Assembly (NCBI GenBank): GCA_947095585.1
Contig: OX352762.1
Location: forward strand, 114,730,930 to 114,794,929
Source: Nephrocerus scutellatus
Lineage: Eukaryota > Arthropoda > Insecta > Diptera > Pipunculidae
Reading direction: 5' to 3'
Length of the DNA stretch: 64,000 nucleotides
The translations under genes were made by a program, and so were the position numbers. The number at the start of each line of letters is the position of its first letter. The first letter of the stretch is position 1. Below are positions 35,626-47,689 of the stretch, one piece after another. The notes under the pieces are model-generated. The model saw only the letters and a list, made by a program, of their open reading frames with translations. It was not told the origin of the DNA and made no database searches.

Positions 35626-38600
35626 GGACCTTTGGATCGTCCAATTCTGGATGGATTTAGAAACCTACTCTTATATGGTTACATATGCACAAGTCGCAAA
35701 AATTATTGAGATTTTCTGTCAGTCTCTGAATCCTTTCAGCAATCAAGTACATGTTTTCTTTTTGTGTCAAAAAAGTTGAACAGCCTCACAGCTCAATGTT
35801 AATGGGCTTAATGTTTAAACAACTAATCCGTTTGAAAATTATGTGTTTGACCCAAGTCAATCTAAATGTAAAAATAGATTTATTTTAAGAATTTGACCAG
35901 CGTCCTTAGGATGATATAACTTTCTAGGCATACGCACATAACTGCTATTCCCATATGAAAAAATAGCTATAACGTGGAGTTTCCTGTTTCTCAGATGTCA
36001 ACAGAAAGCATTACCGCCCTCGAGCATTCAGGTGGTTTATTTGTAATGGTTTTGCACTAAGTTTATGCTCTAAATGACTTCGTTTCCTGTGGTTGTTGTT
36101 GCTAGGTCTTTAATTCTTTCTTCTATTCCCACTCCTTCTCTCTCAATCTCTACTTACTTTCTGCAAAAACACAAATAATTAATTGGTATACGCGTTCGTC
36201 GCTGAACAACATCATAAGGATTAACTTTCGCGTCAGATCAGATCCTCCGTATCGCATGCAAATTTTTGCGCTTGTGATATTTGAATTCGAGAGCAGCACG
36301 ACGACATATTAACACCCGCCAGGATGGTTTCCTAACTTTCGCAAAGTTTCTTCTCGTTAAATTTATGTTTTTTTTTACCGCCAACAGGCGAAAGTTATGA
36401 CAAACAGAGACGCGGGTAAAAGATGGTAGAGGTAGCGAATGGAGCTGCAAATACAACAAACGACAAGTTACGGGTTGATGTTTTTTTAGCATTAGCATTT
36501 TGTGCACAGTGTTTGTTGACTCCTACGTCTTTTGGATTTTTTTTAATATCATTGGAAAGAAGAAGGCGTACTTAATACAGGTTTTTTCTTTCCATAGAAT
36601 ATCTTTTTTGTAAACAAGGTAGATCGGTAGATCTGTAGATTTGATATGATCTACAGTCGTTTAAGACTCACGTGCATAGACTTCATAGGTCAGTTCGCTA
36701 TGATACAGTTCGTGCCAACTTTCGAACTCATAAGGAAGAAGAGTAATTGTGCAGATACCTCCGCCAAATAGATTTGGAAAAAGGTGTAATGTACAATTAG
36801 TTTAATGTCAGGTTAAAAGTATTCCCAAAAGAATGCCTTTGTTGCTTCCACAATAGAGCTATAATATAAAAAACATTTTGGGAACAATCGAAATCAAAAT
36901 TTCTCCTTCAATGTGATTTATTATACACTTGAGATACGTTACTAAAACGTTCCTATATACTCGTACGAAGAATGTATATCGCAGAGTTGTAATCTGAAGT
37001 TGTTTCAGCTTAGAATTTAAAAGTATTAAAATCGATTCCTAAAATTAAAACGAACCCAAAATCCAGAGAACCACCCCTATTTGCTACCCGCAATGCTTCA
37101 CCATGTTCGAGAACTTTGCTGCTGTCCTTTCAAATTTCGGGTGATTTTAACATTATATTCAAGTGTAATGCAAATTATTTCAAGTAACAAATGCGAATGA
37201 GAACAGGATGTAAGTGGCGTGAAAAATCGCTCGCTCTACCATTCTCATCTCAGCCGAACCGATTCTTAGCGGCACAAATTTACTCCCTTTTGTATGGTTA
37301 TCGTTATTGCCACCACCACCACCCTCACGGCTCCTGGGTAAAACGCTCTGCTGTTGCTTTCTTTCAATGAAATGAACACAAAAAATCGATATGTACACTA
37401 ATTTTTGCCAAAAAACAAAAACCGGTCACCGTCGTTCTCACTTCCACTCTGTCTCACCATCAAGAGCACACGCACAAATCTAAAATGTTCGTTAGTCCTT
37501 CGTAAAGGGGTCCTGTGAGTGTACAGTTTGGTTGGTTGGTTGGTTGGTTGGTTGGTTGGATTGTTATTGTGCGCTGTCCTCGTTGTTCGCTGCTCGTTGC
37601 CCGGGTCGCAAACAAGGCGAATCCTGATGCCCTGCATACTCCTGCTTCGTTGTATCCTCATCGATTTTGTGCACACACTTTGGGCGGAGGACGCAAGGCT
37701 AAGTCTGTCTGTTCTTCCATCATTTCGTTGGGAGGCAACGCACAATGCACGACGCATGATGCCACCAGGCAACTGCCATTGTGTTTGCTCAAGTATTTAT
37801 GTGCTATTAAATTTTTGTGTCCCAACTTTAAATCCGGTAACGAGCACAAATTTATATGCTGGATGTATCTATGGATGTATGGATGTATGTGCATACATTC
37901 ATACATAGCGCCAAAGCTGGTTGTTGTTGTACGCTTCTGTAGTCATATAGTACATTATAATAATATTCAATTTGTTAACGAAATAACGCACGACTGGCGG
38001 TGGTGCATAATATTTTTCTGAGGGGGTGGCGAGAAGCGACTGCTTGTTTGCATGATTTGTGTGAGTATTTATGTATGTGTGCAAGCTACTTAAATTCCAT
38101 CCGAATCCATAATAGATATATTGCTACTACAGGTTCGTTTACCATTTCTGCTGAAGAGTTTTCAGCATATCAATGGAATGAACTGGGCGAACTCGCGCTA
38201 TGAGCTCACAGATCCATATAAAACTGAAATGAAACAAACGCACACACACTACGACACTATGCCGCACTAGGCCCAAGCGTCACGTCACATAAATTCTGTT
38301 TGCGTTCGTGGTGTTCTGTTTGTTTTTAGGTATTTTCGTGCACTTCCGTGGCGAAAATAGATAATTGCTTTTTTGTACTGTGCTTGCCGATCCATACATA
38401 TACACTCGTTCATCTTTGGGTATGGCAGAATTTTAATTGAATTAATTGCTAACAAAAAACAAATAGGAGCAGGTCGAAAGGATGAGTTTGCCTAAAAATG
38501 CCACCTATCGGTGAACCGATCCAAAAATATATCAAATATTGCGAAGACACAATTACTTTTCGTTTCGCTTACTAAATCTGTAACGACAACGATGAAATGT

Positions 38601-38942
38601 GGATTCGACATCTAAAATAACTTGGTTAAAAATATTTACGATTTTCCTGCACACAAATTTAGCTTTTAAAGTAATTCTATTAACTTTTGGGAAGATTTTT
38701 CAGCTACATACATCGGTTTTTTTGTTTGATAAAAAATTTGACTTTATTTGCAAAACATGTCCTGTTCTTCCTCTCCCTTTTTATAAGAACTATTCAATTA
38801 ATATTTAAAAACATATTGAATAATTACTTAAAATTCAATTAAATGTTCAGAATTTATTAATTTGGAAGTGTGTCTTACTATTTTTCTCTTTAAAAAAAAC
38901 TTTTAGCAAAAAATTGTGTACGGCCCCGACCCCGGGGTCCCC
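35626..38942. other. No gene recognised
   Basis: A GGTT microsatellite at 37529-37559 opens overlapping chance frames on both strands (37398-38021). No domain or splice-supported exon seen. Confidence 0.5.
37529..37559. repeat. (GGTT)n microsatellite
   Basis: Seven to eight consecutive GGTT units. Confidence 0.93.
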
Positions 38943-39055
38943 GGTAGGTCCCTTCCATTTATATCCAAAAATATACATGCACAACACAAATGGTCGCGAT
39001 AAGCTAGGCCTTGGACCGCAACGGTCTGTCGCGCCGAATATTATTGTTATTAATA
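38943..39055 (+). mobile_element. SINE 3' half
   Basis: GTAGGTCCCTTCCATTTATA, ATACATGCACAACACAAATG, GCTAGGCCTTGGACCGCAAC and GGTCTGTCGCGCCGAATATT plus an ATT tail. The tRNA-like head is missing. Confidence 0.85.
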
Positions 39056-39297
39056 GCCTTTCTTCGTGGGCGTCGTCCAACGCCACGCCACGGTTAGTGC
39101 TATGGATTTCTGAGCGACACGTTCGAACTTCGAATCAAATGGAAAACACCAAAAATAGTTTTCATGGTACTACCTCTCGCGAATCCCTGACAATCGTCCG
39201 ATAAAGCATCACAATTCCCCATTCAAGTTCGGGTCTGTGTGTCCCTTTCATTGTGCAAAAATATAACTCGGTCTGTTGCGCCAAATATTATTATTTA
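39056..39297 (+). mobile_element. SINE copy, diverged, directly after another
   Basis: Head remnant GGTTAGTGCTATGGATTTCT and GTTCGAACTTCGAATC, body ACCTCTCGCGAATCCCTGAC and GTCCCTTTCATTGTGCAAAA, end CGGTCTGTTGCGCCAAATAT with a TTA tail. It abuts the 3' end of the preceding copy, suggesting insertion into its tail. Confidence 0.75.
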
Positions 39298-39299
39298 TT

Positions 39300-39665
39300 G
39301 AAGGTCTCTTCACACTTGCAATGTCCGGTGTCAGCTAAAGAGATGTACCGTGACTAAAAACAAATTCATCCATTTTATAGTTTCCCACGATTTCTGAGTG
39401 ACTAGAGGCTGATACTATATGCTCACACATCTCGTTGAGAAAAATGTGACAGCAACTGCATCCGTGACTTTAGTGAAACTGATTTCAGCGATCTGATTGC
39501 GATGATGTTTCAAGTATATGCCTCTTCAATAGCTAGCACCTCATTTTGTAACTCTGCATTAGTCTGGAAGACGAACGGAGCACTTCACACACAGTTTGTT
39601 ACAGAAGACTTCAGCCCCTACTCTAACGTCCGACATGGATCCGTCTGTGACAAATTGTACAGATT
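39300..39665 (-). pseudogene. LINE RNase H fragment
   Basis: Minus frames read VQFVTDGSMSDVRVGAEVFC (TDGS with first catalytic Asp), SVRLPD, LQNEVLAIEEAY (catalytic Glu) and, after further shifts, HSEIVGNYKMDEFVFSHGTS, the last RNase H box (consensus GHS.I.GN..ADELA). Dead by frameshifts; no RT seen. Confidence 0.75.
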
Positions 39666-41301
39666 TGGTTTACGGTATAAAATTAGAATTTTCTGAAGGG
39701 ACAGACATGTCGTTCAAAATCAAAATTAAAATAATATTGCTTTTTAAAAATTCATTTCCGCCAACTTACAATACTGTAGGACACTATCTTATCAATACAA
39801 AAAATTTCAAAAACATTGCAAAAAACAAAACAACAACAGCATAACGACTAATGCACCGGAAATGCCATTATTTTTAAAGGGCACATATCGCGATAATTAC
39901 TCGTATTTCGATTTATCGCTTTTGAGGTTGGCAAGAAAATTCAAATTTAAATTTTTCTTAATACTGACTGAATTGATAAAATTTCCATTCGATGGTGGCA
40001 AAAGGAACTGCGCGTCTGCAGTACCGATGGTAATTATAATTCAACAACAAAAATACAAACCAGGCTACTTCTTGATAGCTGGATTGAGATAAATTCGTGC
40101 ATTGCATACCGGATGGAATTATCTGGAAGCGATTGCGCCGACATCAACCGAAGGCTTTGTTTTGACTTCGATGATCGCATATCGCAACGCATACGCAATG
40201 ATACTTGCGTACAGAAATAGATTCAACACAGCCAGCAAATTCGATAAAAACAAAAACCTTTTTGTTGTGTTCAATTGAATTTTAAAGCAGAAATATACAA
40301 AGGCTGGCGCTCCTTTTTGTTTTAGCCCCAAATATGATTCTCAGATAGTGACATGCTTGGCAACCAGATAGAGGACAAACTTTGAAGCAGAACTTTCTTA
40401 ATATATATTCTTACTTCGTATACGGCTTGTATGGTTTCGTAATGTCATGAAAGTTTGACAAAATAAGTAAAAGTATTAATGGCGAAACACAGTTCAATAA
40501 CTTTTACTTAAGAGTACATATGAGATGCGGCGCACCGACAGTTCACACCACAATACTACCTTATCTCGTCCTTAAAATGAAACTATTCGTTTTGTTCGTG
40601 CTGGGTTTCAATTAAGGTATGTGTATGTATGGTAGTATGACGAAACACACACACATACACACGTACACAAAGAAATCGAAGAAATAAATTCCTTTTCGTT
40701 TTTGTTTCAGAACAATAAAATTGTTTTCCATGTGTGGAGTATTCCTCCTATAGTTAGTAGTTAGTACAAAGCCGATCATTTATTGAAGTGGTATTAACAA
40801 ACCAAAGCTGTCGTATTTATTGAAGAAGTTTTGCCTGCAAGCGGGGCGCGTTGAATGACATTTACGAGCACCTATATCTGGAAGAGGGCATTATGATGTG
40901 CATTTAGTCAGAAACATTTTCGTTTTAGGAAAATGGGAAAGTCAGTAGCGGAAACTTTTGGATATGAAAATAAAAGCTAGGACCGACTTTTGAGTACTAA
41001 GAGTATCATATAGAATTATATTATTGACACCTTCCATTTTTACCGCACATTATAAAATTAAAGCTAGAGCCACAAACTGAAAATATAGCTCGACAAGTGA
41101 AGATAATGGTAAGAATCTATCGCCGAAAATACACAGAAGAAATTTTCTAGACTGCTGAAAGCAGTGGCAACAAATAGAATCATGGACACACTATACAATG
41201 CGTAGAAGGGTCGGCGTAAAGTTCACCAATGTACCTATAACCAGTAAAGATTTCATCTGGATAAATCCTAGCAGCAGTCATATGTACAGAACAGAAAGAG
41301 T
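39666..41301. other. No gene recognised
   Basis: AT-rich with an (AC)n-like run near 40645-40672. No supported feature. Confidence 0.5.
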
Positions 41302-41481
41302 ACTTCAGGGACAACTGCAAAGATAACGAACGAAATGCTGAGCTTAAAAAGGATACATAAGAGACTACAAAAACTGGTGATACATCACTTCACTTCAGGG
41401 ACAACTGCAAAGATAACGAACGAAATGCTGAGCTTAAAAAGGATACATTAGAGACTACAAAAACTGGTGATACATCACCCT
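41302..41481. repeat. Tandem duplication, two 90-bp units
   Basis: ACTTCAGGGACAACTGCAAA at 41302 recurs at 41392. The units are near identical (a clear difference is GATACATAAG versus GATACATTAG), so the duplication is young compared with surrounding relics. The period is a multiple of three and it lies just upstream of the RNase H LINE fragment. Confidence 0.93.
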
Positions 41482-41579
41482 CCTCAATGGTACAATAAAG
41501 TATTAGCCATAACCATATTTGAACGAATTTCACCAACAATCAATCGAAAAAACCTACGAATGGAACTCGAATTCTATTC

Positions 41580-42460
41580 GATCAACAGAAGCGCAATCTG
41601 GACGGTTTGGGCCTCTTGAACAAAATAATCGAACTCATCAAAGAAATGTACCGGGATGCTGGTATACATAGAGCTGAACATAAAGTACGCTCAAAACTGA
41701 ACCAAATACAAAGACTAATCTGTCTAAGTGCAACGTGTGCAGTAAAGAGCTGCCCAACGGCAGCTCTGGAAAAACTTCTAGGACTTCCATCCCTGCGCAT
41801 GCACATCAAAAGCGAGGCTGGTTTAAGAGCCACATAACTGAAAATGTTTGAGCAAATTAAAGCAAAAAACCAAAAGAGATTTGGAAAATGTAACTGTACA
41901 ACCATCGGACCTAATGATAAGAACAACTAATTTCAAAATAACAATTTTCGGTGAAAATACCCGAATGGAATCAAGTTAAAAATATAATAAGTATCATCCC
42001 AAACCATGCATACATCTGGTATACAGACGTATAAAAAACAAACACAGGAACCGGAGCAGGAGTATTCGGACCCAGAATCACACTACGAGTACCCCTAGGT
42101 AGATCTTCAACAGTATTCCAGGCAGAAACTATAGCAATAGAAGCCTGCGTCCTGGAATGTACTAAAAGAAGCTACAGAGGAACCGAGATCTATGTGATCT
42201 CTGACAGTCAGGCAGTACTGCTAGCACTAAAAGGTCCAGTATTTTATTCTAAAACAACGTGGAGCTGCTTCTCCCACTTAAAAGAACTGGCCAAAAACAA
42301 CAAAATCGCCTAGTGTCATCTTCCGGACACTCAGACATATCAAGAAACGAGGCAGCGTCCTATGTGCAAGAGAAGGCGCAGAAGGAACTATCACTGGTCC
42401 AGAACCAAGCATTGCCAATTCCAAATGCCATATCAATAGAAAAAAACAACCTATAAAAAT
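41580..42460 (+). pseudogene. LINE RT end plus RNase H (family B)
   Basis: LNQIQRLICLSATCAVKSCP and TAALEKLLGLPSLRMHIKSE form the link after RT. Then a degraded YTD and GVFGPRITLRVPLGRSSTVF, QAETIAIEACVLEC (catalytic Glu), VISDSQAVLLALKGPVF (catalytic Asp) and SSGHSDISRNEAASYVQEKA (last box). Stops and shifts between blocks. The same family as 24239-24970, which keeps the zinc tail missing here. The downstream edge is AT-rich and abrupt. Confidence 0.87.
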
Positions 42461-42489
42461 AATATATAATAAGATAATATAATATATAT

Positions 42490-42610
42490 AATAAGAAAAT
42501 CGGGTTATTTTTTACTTTATATGTGTAAGAGGCCCCACGACCCCTCCAAAATTTGTACAAAAAATGTTGTCCATCGGAGTTACTTCAAAGCTTACACAGT
42601 TTCCTGGCCG
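42490..42610. repeat. Unclassified interspersed repeat, partial copy
   Basis: CCCCACGACCCCTCCAAAAT, TTGTACAAAAAATGTTGTCC, ATCGGAG resembles GACCGATCACTACCAAATTT, TTACAGAAAGTGTTGTCATC, AGAG at 46037-46078. Confidence 0.5.
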
Positions 42611-42744
42611 AATGCCAGACCAATAGCATTGTCAGATGTTGTGGGGTTCACGAAGAAACTGGGCAATCACATAATGTGGTAAAAGGCTCTATAGCCCCAC
42701 ATATTATAGTAATAATAACAACCCAGTGCAAGACACATTTCACT

Positions 42745-43215
42745 TCCTCTGATATGGCTACTTACTATCTACAAGCCCCTAAACTTGAGTACAGTTGTCT
42801 TATCTGGTCTGGTGCACCTTGCATAAGCTAGATAGAATACAAAATCCTGCAATAAAACTTTTCGGTGACATAAATATCGGAAAATAAATCGATTCGCTTG
42901 AACACCGCGAAACGTTTCCTGCTTGTCACTGTTATATCTTTATATGTTATTCCACCAGAGGTGCTCAAAAGAAATAGCCAGTTGCACGCCACCTTTCCTT
43001 GAATTCAACCTCAATACTCGCGGCGGTCTTAATGCTCATAATTTTACCCTCAAGCCCATCTTTGTACGTGTAGTGTTTGTACGTCCAGTCCAATTATTCA
43101 GTTTGCTGCAGTGGTAGATTGTCCTATCCATACTCATTCCTTAACCGACTTGGCCTGCTGTTAAAATCGTTTTTACGTTCTGAACTTCCTCGTAATGTAA
43201 TCTCAGTTTATAATA
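42745..43215 (+). pseudogene. LINE RT C-terminus (CR1/Jockey-like)
   Basis: APKLEYSCLIWSGAP matches the RPKLEY..H.W.GAP box near the RT end. It is followed by LDRIQNPAIKLFGD, a run reading YLYMLFHQRCSKEIASCTPP, FLEFNLNTRGGLNAHNFTLK and SFLNRLGLLLKSFLRSELPR. The order is the usual C-terminus of CR1-like insect LINEs lacking RNase H. Several shifts; the catalytic part is absent. Confidence 0.78.
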
Positions 43216-44099
43216 CTGACATTGATGACAGCTAAGGCTCCAGTAGGTGGGATAGAATAGGCAAACATTGAAACCTTCAGCGAAATGTACTATGCACCTA
43301 CGTGCAGTGTAGGTTTTCATTTCACTTCACTTCCACATCATATGATGTGGGTCAAACCAAAACACACGAACAAGGACAATACTTCCGCATGAGCAATTTG
43401 CAAAACACAAAAACTTTAGTTATTACTAACATAGCTTTTAAAATATTTTCTACCAGGAAAGTAGTAGTACTAGCGGTCAATGAGCATACAATTAAAACCA
43501 CAAACTAACCACAACCGCAACATCGTAGTAAAAGGAGCTGGACAAAAGTAAAAGAGCAGTCCAAATATTTATACTCGTGCATACTCGTACATACAACATT
43601 TTTTTTAAATAAACAAAAAGATATTAAAAATAAATGCAACTGTTGCAAGCGACTTGCAAGTCCGTGATGTCGAAATGAAAAATGTGGTCAGATTTCGAGA
43701 AAAAGAATTCAAAACTATAAGTTGAAGGGAGTTGTTAAATATTAACAGTTGTTCGTTTTGCAAAGTTCTATTATTGTTTTGCTTTTTTTTGTATCTACTT
43801 GCAGGGAAAACTTGCTAACAAATGATGCCTACCTATAAAAAAAATTTCGTTTTGCAATGTTGTGTTTTTTTTGTCTACTTGGTGGGAATTAGAATATCAT
43901 CGTCTGAACAATGAACTACAAATAGAAAATGTTTTCTATAAGAACTTTTTCATCGTGATTAAAGCTTTAATTAGGAACATTAATCTCTATAATTGTGGAA
44001 GGAAACTTGACTTGATAACTCTATTCACCCATGTATCCAAGATGAGAAATTAGCTACCTACCTACCCGCAGGGTCCTATCCCATGTAACCGCGATAACT
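43216..44099. other. No gene recognised
   Basis: AT-rich sequence with no supported feature; two ATACTCGTRC motifs near 43571-43590. Confidence 0.5.
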
Positions 44100-44352
44100 G
44101 GCAGGGTTGGCAGCGTAGACAGCAAATCCACGATCAAAGCCATTACTGCGACAAGAAACACCTCTATACCTGTCAGAGAGTGCTAAGCTGAACTGGCTTT
44201 GATTAGCCAAATCATAGACTTGACCATAGACTGGGTGCCAGGGCTCAGCGACAGCGACGGTAATGAGAAAGCAGACTTACTGGCGAAGAAGGGCGTCACA
44301 CTGGACATGGACTACATTAAGAGAGTATGCTTTCCTCTGAGCTCCCGTCATA
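44100..44352 (+). pseudogene. LINE RNase H C-terminal piece, left half of an interrupted copy
   Basis: IIDLTIDWVPGLSDSDGNEK then ADLLAKKGVTLDMDYIKRV. This is the last RNase H box (VPGHSDI.GNEKAD.LAK.G). The copy appears to continue at 44716 after a minus-strand insertion. Confidence 0.75.
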
Positions 44353-44353
44353 T

Positions 44354-44715
44354 GTGATTGTGATTGTGTTCTCACTTTCCTTATCACCAAAGTACGGCTA
44401 AGGTGGATTAACTTGACCAATTGTACCACGTCGAGGGTGATGTGGTCTTCCTATCTTCTTTCTTTCCTTTACTCCGCGGGGGAGCATAGGGCTTCTACAA
44501 ACGCCCGCCAACGAACTCGATTTAACGCCTGAGGTTTCAAGAGACGCCACTCGGTCCCCTGGGATCTTGCTTCCTCTTCTATTGTCCTTTTCCATGTCTT
44601 GCTAGGACGGCCAACTCGGCGGCTTCTTTGTGGATTCCAGTCGAACGCTAGTTTCGTAATGTCGTACGCTGGCTTTCTCAAAGTGTGGCCAATCCAGCTC
44701 CATTTTCGTCGTCTG
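44354..44715 (-). mobile_element. RTE-like LINE 3' end inserted in another LINE
   Basis: On minus: RRKWSWIGHTLRKPA, KLAFDWNPQRSRRVGRPSKT, WKRTIEEEARSQG, RWRAFVEALCSPAE-stop (44469-44471), about 100 bp of 3' UTR and a tail of CACAATCACAATCACA. The protein end (WIGHTLRK...WNPQG.RR.GRP..TW) matches 50087-50550 and 53972-54680. A microsatellite tail is the RTE habit. The reading frame is intact over its 70-odd codons, so insertion is fairly recent. Confidence 0.85.
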
Positions 44716-45170
44716 ATGGTGATCGCGATTGCTGCGAGGAGTTCCAGATATTATAACAAAAGCAAATCCATCGAGCTGATCTGCAGATCACGGAGGGATA
44801 TTTTAAGAGTGGTTGCCTTAATGACGGATCATTGGCCAGTAGGCAGCACGGAGCCAAACTGGGAATCCCTTTTGCAGGAGCTGCTTGGATGTGGATCAGA
44901 AAGAAACTCTCATTCATTATCTTTGCAATTGCCCGGCACTGGCGTTCTCCCGACTCCGCAAATTTAATTATCACCATATTTTCCGACATGAGGGCACTTT
45001 CGGAATGCGGCATCACCGATCTGATATCGTATATAAATGCCACAACCAACGAGAAACTAAAACGACGCGAGTCCAAATGTTTTATTCTAAGGTCAACTGT
45101 CTTGGACTATCTATGGAACAATCAGGACCTTCAGGAACTTGTTGACGCTTATGAAGGCCTGTAGATTAAA
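44716..45170 (+). pseudogene. LINE zinc-binding tail, right half of an interrupted copy (family A)
   Basis: KSIELICRSRRDILRVVALM, TDHWPVGS and then, after a shift, GIPFAGAAWMDVDQKETLIH, YLCNCPALAFSRLR. These parallel ITGNCYLSKHTA...HLLCKCPALAQKR at 5160-5330. Together with 44100-44352 it forms one family-A 3' end split by the minus insertion. Confidence 0.8.
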
Positions 45171-45989
45171 CGTTTCTGAAAACCAGTAGTCGACTAATTG
45201 ATTCCACATCAATGTACCTCTTAGAAAAAAGGAAGATTTGCAATGTTAGGATCTACATGAAAAAGGTCTTAAGACAAATCTATGTTGATTAGAACTGAAA
45301 CGAGTGTTTAGGTTGCCAACAAAAAGACCTGGAACTAGAGAAGAGCTTCTACCGTTGCAAAATTTGTAGAAAACTGTTTAAGCTCCTACATTTCATCTAT
45401 GCTGCAAAGAATCAAGAGATGAAGTAGTAACCATCGTCTATCATACAGACAACTCTATTCAATCCAGTTATCGTTCCTTCAATTAGATCTCCTAAGGACT
45501 ATGGTCACAAAATGGCGCACTCAAGTGCTATTTAAGGCCCTCGCTAAAACCGCTCGGACCACCACTAAGTATTGGGAAACCCTGGAAATCAGAATTAAAA
45601 CAAAATACTTATTTCATTGTCTCCATGTTCCAGAAACAACATTTGTTTAGTTAGGGATGTTATATACTCCAAAATAACAGTTAAAAATGAAACATATTTA
45701 ATTTCATATTTAACAGATATGGCGCCACTATATCTATACAAAATAGTTTCTAGAACATGTAGGTAATTTAATTTTGCGTTATTCAAGATATTAACCAGAT
45801 TTGTAGTGCCTCCCATTCCAGAGATATTCCCATTTCCTTAAGTTATCACACCTAAGATATTCGTTATATATAGTAGTAAAAATAAAGGTTTGTTTGTTTT
45901 TTTAACAAATTAACTTATACAACATCAATATCAAAATCATTTTCTTCATTTCCACGTTTTTATAGAAAGTAAAAAAAAACTCGGGTAAA
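45171..45989. other. No gene recognised
   Basis: No domain or repeat identified. Confidence 0.5.
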
Positions 45990-46215
45990 TTTTGAAGATA
46001 TGTTTCTACATGGAATCCCCTCGACCCTGGCGACCGATCACTACCAAATTTTTACAGAAAGTGTTGTCATCAGAGAAGCACATGTGTGCAAAGCTTGATT
46101 AAAATCGAGCTTTAGGAAGTGGGTTTAAAATTGTTCACAAGATTTGGCGACAAGCCACAATCACACACGGATGCAAAGTTAATATAGAGAATCTGTCTAC
46201 GGAATAGTATACATA
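45990..46215. repeat. Unclassified interspersed repeat, longest copy
   Basis: Holds phrases shared with 22400-22545 (TCACAAGATTTGGC, AATATAGAGAAT), 42490-42610 and 59120-59285 (TTTAGGAAGTGG). Confidence 0.55.
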
Positions 46216-46694
46216 TTTGCATAAATTTTTTTTAAAAAAATGGATGTCTAAGTAAAAACCCTATTGAAGGTACCTTTTTTTTCGATATTTTTTAAATTTT
46301 TGACTTTAAAGCTATTTAAAATTAATTTTTTGTATAAATGTTATACTATATTACAATTTATTATGTTATAGCATATAATTTTTAGAAATTTGCTTATACA
46401 AGATATATCCGTAACTCTTTTGGTTTTTAAGATAGAGCTCTTTTAAGAAAATGATTTATTCAAAAAAATAAAAATAACTTTCCTTTTCTTTTTTCCCTTT
46501 GTAGTAGTACATATGGGGAACTTACTGATAAAAAAGCGTCTAACTATTACATACAACGTACTCGTATTTATATGTGAATTAGTTAGAACTTTATATGGAG
46601 CCATATACCTACTTTTCCTGTACTATTATTCGAACAATTCGGTATTAGAATATTCGAATTGAAAAGCCTAGGTCTGAGTCTAATATGTAATGTG
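46216..46694. other. No gene recognised
   Basis: Very AT-rich spacer with a TACTCGTA motif near 46559. Confidence 0.5.
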
Positions 46695-47689
46695 TTATTG
46701 TGTTACTGTTGATCAACGCCAATAAAACGGAACTCATCTGCTTCCGAGTACCAGCAACCGAAACAAGGATAAGAAAAATCGCAAGTCGTTGCAGAGCCTT
46801 AAAAATCACCCTTCCAGACAACACAGTTATAAAAACCCAATCAGAGACGAAGTACCTGGGAATAAACTTCACCGAGAGGCTCAAGTTTAATGCCCACATC
46901 GATAAAACGTTGAAAAAGGCTAATTACGCCCTTCATTTGGTGTACCCGCTTCTACGAAGGCGAAACGGAGTGTCAAACAACACCAGGCTGCTCATCTACA
47001 AGCAGCTCATCAGGCCAGTGATAACCTATGGCTATCCCATATGGTTTACCGTCTCACCAACAACGATGAAGAAGATCTCCCTATTTGAAAGGAAGGTACT
47101 TAGGATCTGTACAGGACTCTGGAGGGTGCCAAACAGCTATAAGTTTGTCTCGAGTGCAAGGCTTTACGACGCGGCAGGTCTGCTGCCCATAACCGACCAC
47201 TTGTTCCGAATGGCAAAGAAATTCGTTGATGGGTTGGAAACACATCCAAGTCCGGAGATGCAAGGACTGAGAATCGAAGAAATCGAGCCAAGCCACCGCT
47301 ATATAAACATCAGAGGATTCACAGATGCTAGATTTGATGACATCTTTAATAATCAAGACGTTTCCTTCTACGAGAAGGCCAGCAATCAACATTACAGAGG
47401 CTGAAGATCGCCCTGTTTATACCCCCTTTAATATTATTCTTCATTTTTATTTTATTTTAAAATTTATCGTTTAAAATTAAATTGCTTTAAAAATAAACAT
47501 GTAGTAGATTAAGTAGTAAAAATTATTGTTTAATAATAAGCAATCCAAAAAAAAAGACAATGTAAATACCTCGGACCCCTATTGTTGAGCCGACACTTTA
47601 TAATAATAGTTATAAGTTTAGTTTTTAAGTCAAAATTGTATAATATCTAAATGTTTAATAAAATATCTTAATCTAAAAAAAAAAAAAAA
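46695..47689 (+). mobile_element. 5'-truncated Jockey-like LINE with poly(A)
   Basis: Contains an open RT C-terminus (46700-47404), a 270-bp 3' UTR, AATAAA at 47657-47662 and 15 A residues at 47675-47689. Poly(A) and absence of RNase H after the RT favour the Jockey clade. No clear target duplication could be found by eye. Confidence 0.85.
46700..47404 (+). pseudogene. Jockey-like RT C-terminal domain, open for 234 codons
   Basis: Starts inside the RT with INANKTELICFRVP (the K.EL..FR strand after YADD), then ETKYLGINFTERLKFNAHID (thumb box KYLG), LLRRRNGVSNNTRLLIYKQL, IRPVITYGYPIWFTVSPT, and IS.FERKVLRICTGLWRVP. It ends at TGA 47402-47404. There is no natural ATG at the left end; the frame simply opens at the truncation point, so no protein is expected. 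The absence of stops over 700 bp marks it as one of the younger LINE inserts here. Confidence 0.9.

Noticed and set aside
37398..38021. Overlapping frames of 124-168 codons on both strands
   Set aside because: Driven by the GGTT microsatellite and stop-poor composition; no motif or splice support.
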